DNA from: Gammaproteobacteria bacterium
GTDB taxonomy: Bacteria > Pseudomonadota > Gammaproteobacteria > Steroidobacterales > BM003
Reading direction: 5' to 3'
Assembly (NCBI GenBank): GCA_026193125.1
Contig: JAPHSC010000149.1
Coordinates: 1 to 10,639 of the forward strand
DNA length: 10,639 bases
Part shown: piece after piece, positions 5,681 to 10,639 of the stretch
Layout: the number at the start of each line of letters is the position of its first letter
Numbering within the stretch: position 1 is the stretch's first letter
Program-made: the position numbers and the translations under genes
The notes under the pieces: model-generated
Told to the model about the DNA's origin: nothing
The model's database searches: none
What the model saw: the letters and a program-made list of their open reading frames with translations, nothing else

Positions 5681-7393
5681 TCAGCTGGGAAGCTTCGCTT
5701 TGAATTCAATGCGCGCCAACTGTTCCTTCGACTTGCCAATACCCTGGACGAAAGGCCCCCAGCGCGGATCGGAACGTATGTTTTCAAACAAGGGCTGTGA
5801 TGGCAGTTCCATGATCCCGGAATCCTTGTATTGAACCGCCTTGTCCAGCCAGGCAAATGCCATATCGGCTTCGCCGCGAAACGCGTACAGGTAGGCAATA
5901 TTGTAGGCCGCCGCCTGTTCCTCGGTTCTGATTAACTCCTGCAGTGCGGCGTCCGACTCCGCGGTGCGGCCCAGGGCGTGATAAACCATGGTCAGACCAT
6001 TCATGCGCCAACCGGTGTTGGGTTCTTGCTGCATCGCCTCCAGGGCTGCCGCGAATTCCCCCTTGAGTACCAGCGCAAGACCGATGGCCCAATTGGTAGA
6101 AACCCTGCCTGGACTCAGACGCAGCGCAGTACGATTGCTGGCAATGGATTCATCCAGCCTTCTCGCCCAAATATACTGACGTCCAAGGTCATGATGGACA
6201 TCCGGGTTAACCGGGTCATAGGCGGCAATGTATTCCAGGATGGCAATCGCCTCATCGTGTCTGCCAAGATTCCCGGCGATATCCGCCTGGTAACCAAGGA
6301 TGTCGAGATTTGCAGGCTCCAACTCAAGTGCCCGGTCGAAATACCTGATCGCAATTTGCAGATCATCGGTGCCGGCCATGGCAATCCACCCCAGGGTGGT
6401 ATGCGCCCTGGCGTTGTCCTTATCCAGCGCCAATGCCTTTTGTGCAGCGTCACGAGCCAGGGCATAACCTGTGCCGAAAGGCCGAAGGCCCTTGGTGGTC
6501 TGCCGGCTGTACACGTTCCCCAATCCCGCCCAGGCGGCGGCGTAGGTTGGTGCAATAGCCAACACTTTCTGATACATGGCGATGGCCTGGTCCCAGGCTT
6601 CGGCCGTACCCTGCCGCGCCAGGTGTTGACCTTTCAGGAAAAAAGCATAGGCCTGGGGATCCGTTTCATTCGTCGTGGGCACCTTGCCCAGCAACTTGAG
6701 TTTCAGCTGTTCTACCACTGCCATCGCTATCTCGTCCTGGACGGCGAATATATTATCCAGCGTTCGGTCGTAATTTTCAGACCAAAGGTGATAGCCATCG
6801 TTTACCTTGATCAACTGGGCGGTGATACGCACCTGGTTGCCGGCCTTGCGAACAGAACCCTCCAGGATATAGGCCACATTCAGGATCGTTCCGACTTGAG
6901 CAATCTGTAGTTCTTTGCCCTTTAAAGAGAACGACGAGATGCGCGCCGCGACCCGCAGTTCTGGAATCTTGGAAAGCAAATTTAGCAATTCTTCCGAGAT
7001 ACCATCAGAGAAATATTCATTACTGAGCTGGTCACTCATGTTGACGAAGGGCAACACCGCGATGGACTTCTCGTCAGCCGGTGGCCGGGTCGATACCGCT
7101 TCCACAGTCGCGCTGAGTTTCTCACCTGCACCCCCGGGCTGTGCGGCTACCCCGCTGACCTTTCCGTCACGTATCAGACCCTCGGGGGTCATCTGAAAGG
7201 CCCAGGCCATAATCAACGCAAACGGAAGACCCAGGGCCATGAGCAACATCACGACCTTGAACACCCAGGCCGGGGCATCAATGTTACCCAGTACCACATC
7301 CGATATCTGCAACACCAGCCAGGCGGCCACGACATAGGCGATGGCCACCTTGAACACGTTGCGTCGTTTTAGTTCGGCGAACAGGCTGCTCAT
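5681..7393 (-). CDS. Membrane-anchored TolB-like/TPR protein, two-TM paralogue (570 aa)
   Basis: No specific function is recognised. The N-terminus (SLFAELKRRNVFKVAIAYV) starts a membrane module with two hydrophobic helices, about 13-34 and 44-66, ending in the family motif MTPEGL (68-73). A polar linker (74-108) leads to a TolB-like/FlgO-type domain (about 109-235) with KSIAVLPFVNMS, YFSDGISEELLNLLSKI, LEGSVRKAGNQVRITAQL and YHLWSENYDR. Residues 245 to about 525 form TPR-like helical repeats, and the C-terminus has a DPRWGPF cap (542-548). Such proteins are widespread in proteobacteria, usually as putative sensory or scaffold proteins, sometimes fused to winged-helix, kinase or cyclase domains; none of those is present here. 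With positive residues before the first helix and only two helices, the large domain is predicted to be cytoplasmic. The ATG is 3 bp after the stop of the 741-aa paralogue, so the two are probably translationally coupled. Confidence 0.87.
   Translation of the reverse strand: MSSLFAELKRRNVFKVAIAYVVAAWLVLQISDVVLGNIDAPAWVFKVVMLLMALGLPFALIMAWAFQMTPEGLIRDGKVSGVAAQPGGAGEKLSATVEAVSTRPPADEKSIAVLPFVNMSDQLSNEYFSDGISEELLNLLSKIPELRVAARISSFSLKGKELQIAQVGTILNVAYILEGSVRKAGNQVRITAQLIKVNDGYHLWSENYDRTLDNIFAVQDEIAMAVVEQLKLKLLGKVPTTNETDPQAYAFFLKGQHLARQGTAEAWDQAIAMYQKVLAIAPTYAAAWAGLGNVYSRQTTKGLRPFGTGYALARDAAQKALALDKDNARAHTTLGWIAMAGTDDLQIAIRYFDRALELEPANLDILGYQADIAGNLGRHDEAIAILEYIAAYDPVNPDVHHDLGRQYIWARRLDESIASNRTALRLSPGRVSTNWAIGLALVLKGEFAAALEAMQQEPNTGWRMNGLTMVYHALGRTAESDAALQELIRTEEQAAAYNIAYLYAFRGEADMAFAWLDKAVQYKDSGIMELPSQPLFENIRSDPRWGPFVQGIGKSKEQLARIEFKAKLPS
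7321..7393 (-). repeat. Conserved 5' coding segment shared by the two TolB/TPR genes (copy 1; copy 2 at 9553-9622)
   Basis: The first 23-24 codons of the 570-aa gene are clearly similar at base level to those of the 741-aa gene (9553-9622), including an identical CGCAACGTGTTC run and AAAACG before it. The copies differ by one extra Ser codon and scattered, mostly third-position changes. A second similar block covers the TolB-like domain (about 6727-6900 against 8859-9015). This is evidence for tandem duplication, with enough identity for occasional recombination. Confidence 0.75.
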
Positions 7394-7396
7394 GGG

Positions 7397-9622
7397 TTAT
7401 TTAGTCACCCGGGGCTCTTCCACCAAATTACTCGCTCGCAGACTGGCAAGCTGTTCCGCCATTTTCCGCTCTATGTCGGCCAGGGCTTTCTTGACTCTCG
7501 GATCCTTGTTCACGGAGTCCAGCATCGGGTCGTCCCTGATCAGCGCCCAATCCCAGATAAAGTCTCCCGGCGCATTCTGGATAAGCTCCACAGCCTTCTC
7601 GGGACGGCCTTCCAAAACGTTCAACTGCGCAACTGGTTGCAGCAAGTAGCCATCCCTCAAACCGGCTGGCAACCTGGCCAGGTAGTCTTCGGTAGCCCGG
7701 ATCAGTTGACGGTATTCGTCCATCCTCTCAAGCTGACGATACATGTAGGCAATTCGGGATGCCGCGGCCACCTGCCACCAGGCTGTGAAGCGCGGCGGGT
7801 TTTCAAATAACAAGGGAGAGTAATATTGCTCCTGCTCCAGCAAGCGCTGGTAGTCGCCACCTGTGCCGGCATGGCGCAGACCGATTTCCAGGAAGCGGTC
7901 ACTGGATCCGTGACGCTGGGTCAATCTGGCGGCCAGGGCATCCCGGGCTATTTTCTGCGCCCTGTTGCTGTCACCCTCCATCACCGCCAAATACGCGCTC
8001 ACAGACAGGGGGAGTGGCTCACCCGGGCCCTGGTCCAGGGCCATTCCAGACCACTTGCGTGCCTCATCCAGCGCACCCAATTGCATGTAGTACGCGGCGA
8101 TCCCTCCCATGGTTTCGAAATCGTCCGGGTCGAGCCGTGACGCCTCGATCTGCATAGGAACAGCCTGGTCGATTCTGCCCTGCCATGTCATACAGCGAGA
8201 AGCACCGTACCAGCCCGATGCATCCTTGTCGTCCAGCACCCGGACCCTGGCGAAGACTTCCAGGGCTTCATCGCAGCGACCCATTTTCTCCAGCGCGTCC
8301 GCCACGTTCCACTGATCATTTACCGACAGGGGATTGAGTCTTGCCGCCCGTCGAAACACCTCCAGCGCCTGCTGCGCATCACCGGCATCCAGGAGCGCGT
8401 CACCGTAGGCCGCCAGGGCGGTTACATTATTGGGGCTCAGCGCCAGGGATTTTTGATAAGCCTCTGCCGCCTCTTCAAATCGATTTTCCGCCACTCGCAC
8501 TGAACCTAAAATGGCCAGGGCTTCGACGTTTTTTGGATCCAGAGCCAGGGCCTGCTCAATCGAGGCGGTTGCGGTCTCGAGAAATTCGTCCCGGGACATT
8601 GCCCCGGTTTCATACAGCCTGGCCGCGGTCTCCGCCAGCCCCGCGTAGGCAGGCGCATAGCTGGGGTCACTGGCGATGGCATCCTTGAAGTATTGCAACG
8701 CCTGACGCAAGGGGGCAAAAGACATGTCCCTGAGTTTGCCGCGCCCCAGGAGGTAAGAATTGTAAGCATCGGCGCTGGCGGTTTCGAACTGACTGACAGG
8801 CGCCTCCTGCGCACCCAGCAACTCAATTTTCAAAGCCTCAACTACATGGGAGGCGATGTCATCCTGGATGGCGAAAATATCCGTCAGCTCGCGATCATAG
8901 GTTTCCGACCAGATGTGATAACCGTCCTTTGCGCTGACCAGCTGGGCGGTGACCCGAACCTTGTTACCTGCCCGACGTACACTGCCTTCCAGGACGTTCT
9001 CGACATTGAGCTGTTCACCGATCAGACGCAGGTCCTGGTTGTTACCCTTGAAGGCGAAGGACGAAGTGCGGCCGGCCACCTGCAGCTCCTTGATCTTGGC
9101 CAGCAGGTTCAACAACTCCTCCGACAGACCATCGGCGAAATAGGCGCTGTCCCCCGCCTCGCTCATATCCACGAAAGGCAATACGGCGATGGAGTGCTCG
9201 TTTGAATTTTTCGCAGCCACTTGCGAATCCGTCGCATCTTGTTCGGCAGTTACCTGCTGTACCGTCCCCGGTGATTCCTGCAAGAAAAACTTGTCCACCA
9301 GCAGGAACACAACCGCGATGGCCAGGGCGATGATGATGCCACGATCCATCTTCTTGCCGGTGACATTGGTAATGGACTGACTGCGGTCCACGTTCTTTTC
9401 GAGTTTCAGACCTTCGGGAGTTTTCTCAAAGGCCCAGGCAAAGACCAGCGCCAGGGGAAAGCCGATTAACAACAATAGCAGCAGGGTTTTCATGACCCAT
9501 TCCGGAGAGCCGAAGGCATCCAGGGCCACGTCCGCCACCTGTACGACCAACCAGGCGGTGACCACATAGGCGGCGCCCACCCGGAACACGTTGCGGCGTT
9601 TTAATTCCTGGAACAGGCTCAT
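7397..9622 (-). CDS. Membrane-anchored TolB-like/TPR protein, three-TM paralogue (741 aa)
   Basis: The N-terminus (SLFQELKRRNVFRVGAAYV) is closely related to that of the 570-aa neighbour. Helices are predicted at about 13-34, 46-66 and 95-112. The third (GIIIALAIAVVFLLVD) follows a basic loop containing KKMDRG and is missing in the neighbour. The TolB-like domain runs from about 143 to 270 (HSIAVLPFVDMS, YFADGLSEELLNLLAKI, LEGSVRRAGNKVRVTAQL, YHIWSETYDR). TPR-like repeats fill about 285-680, the clearest being at 352-460 with ALALDPKNVEALAILG-type units (358-373). A DPRVKKAL cap is at 707-714. Three helices with a cytoplasmic N-terminus place the TolB/TPR part in the periplasm. The start overlaps the upstream stop (ATGA, 9619-9622), and GAGGT at 9629-9633 is six bases ahead. 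Partners and ligands are unknown. Confidence 0.88.
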   Translation of the reverse strand: MSLFQELKRRNVFRVGAAYVVTAWLVVQVADVALDAFGSPEWVMKTLLLLLLIGFPLALVFAWAFEKTPEGLKLEKNVDRSQSITNVTGKKMDRGIIIALAIAVVFLLVDKFFLQESPGTVQQVTAEQDATDSQVAAKNSNEHSIAVLPFVDMSEAGDSAYFADGLSEELLNLLAKIKELQVAGRTSSFAFKGNNQDLRLIGEQLNVENVLEGSVRRAGNKVRVTAQLVSAKDGYHIWSETYDRELTDIFAIQDDIASHVVEALKIELLGAQEAPVSQFETASADAYNSYLLGRGKLRDMSFAPLRQALQYFKDAIASDPSYAPAYAGLAETAARLYETGAMSRDEFLETATASIEQALALDPKNVEALAILGSVRVAENRFEEAAEAYQKSLALSPNNVTALAAYGDALLDAGDAQQALEVFRRAARLNPLSVNDQWNVADALEKMGRCDEALEVFARVRVLDDKDASGWYGASRCMTWQGRIDQAVPMQIEASRLDPDDFETMGGIAAYYMQLGALDEARKWSGMALDQGPGEPLPLSVSAYLAVMEGDSNRAQKIARDALAARLTQRHGSSDRFLEIGLRHAGTGGDYQRLLEQEQYYSPLLFENPPRFTAWWQVAAASRIAYMYRQLERMDEYRQLIRATEDYLARLPAGLRDGYLLQPVAQLNVLEGRPEKAVELIQNAPGDFIWDWALIRDDPMLDSVNKDPRVKKALADIERKMAEQLASLRASNLVEEPRVTK

Positions 9623-10639
9623 TGAGCTACCTCATTAGCCACCATGGCCTTGAAGCGCGGGTCGTCTCTGAGCGGATCCCAGGTAGGATCCTGGCGCAAT
9701 ACCCACACGGTCAGTCCCACGGGTACTGTCAGCAGTCGCTTTATCTCGGCCAGGGCCTCATCGGTTCGGCCAACTACCATCAACACCTCTGCGCGAGCAA
9801 TTGAAACCAGCACGCCGTAGATCGCATCTGCGCTTTCCGGGCGCATGGCCGTTGCACGGTCAATCTCGCTCATCGCGCTTGCCGAATCACCCAGGTAGGC
9901 GTAAGCGATGGATTGCTCAACATGGTAGGCATACCAGTCCACACCACCTTGATTAAACCTGTCCCGGGCGCGTTCAATTGCCCGCTGGAAATACTTCTCG
10001 GCCCGGGAATGATCACCCATTGCACGGTAAATCTTTCCCAGGGCATTCTGCGCCACCACGTCGAAATTAGCGTCTGCCAGGAAAGGATTAGTGGGATCGG
10101 TCCAGGCCTCAATCGCCGCCGAATAGTTGCGGCTTCTCCAGGCATAGCCAGTAGTCAGATAAATGTAACTCTGGTCCGGGACCTGCTGTGCGGAGGCCAG
10201 GACCTCTCTGGCAAAGTCCAGGTCACCATTATTATCAAGTCGAATCTGCGCTTCCAGGATGCGATAAACATCGTACCCCGGATTTCTTCTCGCAGCCTGC
10301 TCCAGCACTGCCACTGCTTCTTGCCAGCGCCCGATCAACCCAAGGGTCTCCGAGAGCACATTCACTACCTGGCTATTATCCGGATCTACCTGGATGGCAC
10401 GCTGATAGGAAGCCACGCTGTCATCCCAACTGCCCAGGCGACGCTGAGTCGTGCCTAACTTCCATAGCAGGTCCGAATCGTTAGGCAACAGTGCCTGAAC
10501 CGACTGAAATTCTTTCAGGGCGCGCGGGTAGTCAGAGTACATGCGATAGTAAAACTCGCCCCAACCAAATTGAACTTGCGGCATGTCGGGTGCAAGTCGT
10601 TGCGCGTTGTCCATGGCACTACGCGCTTTATCAATAAAA
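9619..10639 (-). CDS. TPR-repeat protein, C-terminal part (partial at window edge)
   Basis: The frame is open through the right edge of the window (residues FIDKARSA precede the first in-window Met at 10614), so the gene almost certainly starts outside and that Met is internal. The visible 339 residues are TPR-like helical repeats, with units such as DYPRALKEFQSVQALLPNDS and SVASYQRAIQVDPDNS. They end with DPTWDPLRDDPRFKAM, the same DPR-type cap found at the ends of the two downstream proteins. Together with the 4-bp overlap to the 741-aa gene, this suggests a third family member, but whether it has a TolB-like domain, a winged-helix DNA-binding domain or a membrane anchor cannot be seen. Function not recognised. 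Confidence 0.8.
   Translation of the reverse strand, partial: FIDKARSAMDNAQRLAPDMPQVQFGWGEFYYRMYSDYPRALKEFQSVQALLPNDSDLLWKLGTTQRRLGSWDDSVASYQRAIQVDPDNSQVVNVLSETLGLIGRWQEAVAVLEQAARRNPGYDVYRILEAQIRLDNNGDLDFAREVLASAQQVPDQSYIYLTTGYAWRSRNYSAAIEAWTDPTNPFLADANFDVVAQNALGKIYRAMGDHSRAEKYFQRAIERARDRFNQGGVDWYAYHVEQSIAYAYLGDSASAMSEIDRATAMRPESADAIYGVLVSIARAEVLMVVGRTDEALAEIKRLLTVPVGLTVWVLRQDPTWDPLRDDPRFKAMVANEVAQ

Noticed and set aside
5978..6910. Open plus-strand frame of 310 codons opposite the 570-aa TPR gene
   Set aside because: It is antisense to a well-supported TolB/TPR coding region, the composition is unlike a real protein, and no matching ribosome site or conserved motif is visible.
9619..10614. 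Met at 10614 as the start of the third TPR gene
   Set aside because: The frame stays open upstream to the window edge with residues that continue a TPR-like helix, and there is no good ribosome site before this ATG.

Overview
The window looks like chromosomal DNA of a marine-type gammaproteobacterium. The GC content is moderately high (mid-fifties percent by eye). The gene set is an AhpC/AhpF peroxide-detoxification pair, an HflK/HflC membrane complex, a proton-coupled peptide transporter, and a tandem run of membrane-anchored TolB-like/TPR proteins of a kind abundant in Cellvibrionales-like lineages. The taxonomic call is inferred from gene content and style, not from a marker gene.

Right-pointing block (1-1870): the last 48 codons of ahpC, a strong intrinsic terminator in the ahpC-ahpF gap, a complete ahpF (529 aa) with both CxxC redox centres and both nucleotide-binding glycine motifs, and a second terminator after ahpF. 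A third hairpin with a long loop (1894-1944) separates ahpF from the convergent hflC and can work in either direction.

Left-pointing block (1947-10639, read right to left): a TPR protein running in from the window edge; a 741-aa TolB-like/TPR protein whose ATG overlaps the previous stop; a 570-aa paralogue starting 3 bp after the next stop; a POT/PTR-family peptide transporter 83 bp further on; then, after a 208-bp gap, hflK and hflC joined by a 4-bp start/stop overlap.

The main regulatory observation is in the 208-bp gap before hflK. CTTGAAA, 13 bases, then CCCCAATC on the minus strand is a close match to the sigma-32 (RpoH) heat-shock promoter, about 37-45 bases before the hflK start. HflKC modulates FtsH, the protease that degrades sigma-32 in E. 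coli, so heat-shock control would be coherent. The pair lacks its usual hfq/hflX partners here, and HflK has a non-enterobacterial form.

The main architectural observation is in the TPR cluster. The 741-aa protein has three predicted N-terminal membrane segments and the 570-aa paralogue has two, so their otherwise alike TolB/TPR domains should lie on opposite sides of the inner membrane. No RNA genes, insertion sequences, CRISPR arrays or phage genes were seen. No stretch longer than about 210 bases is without a gene.
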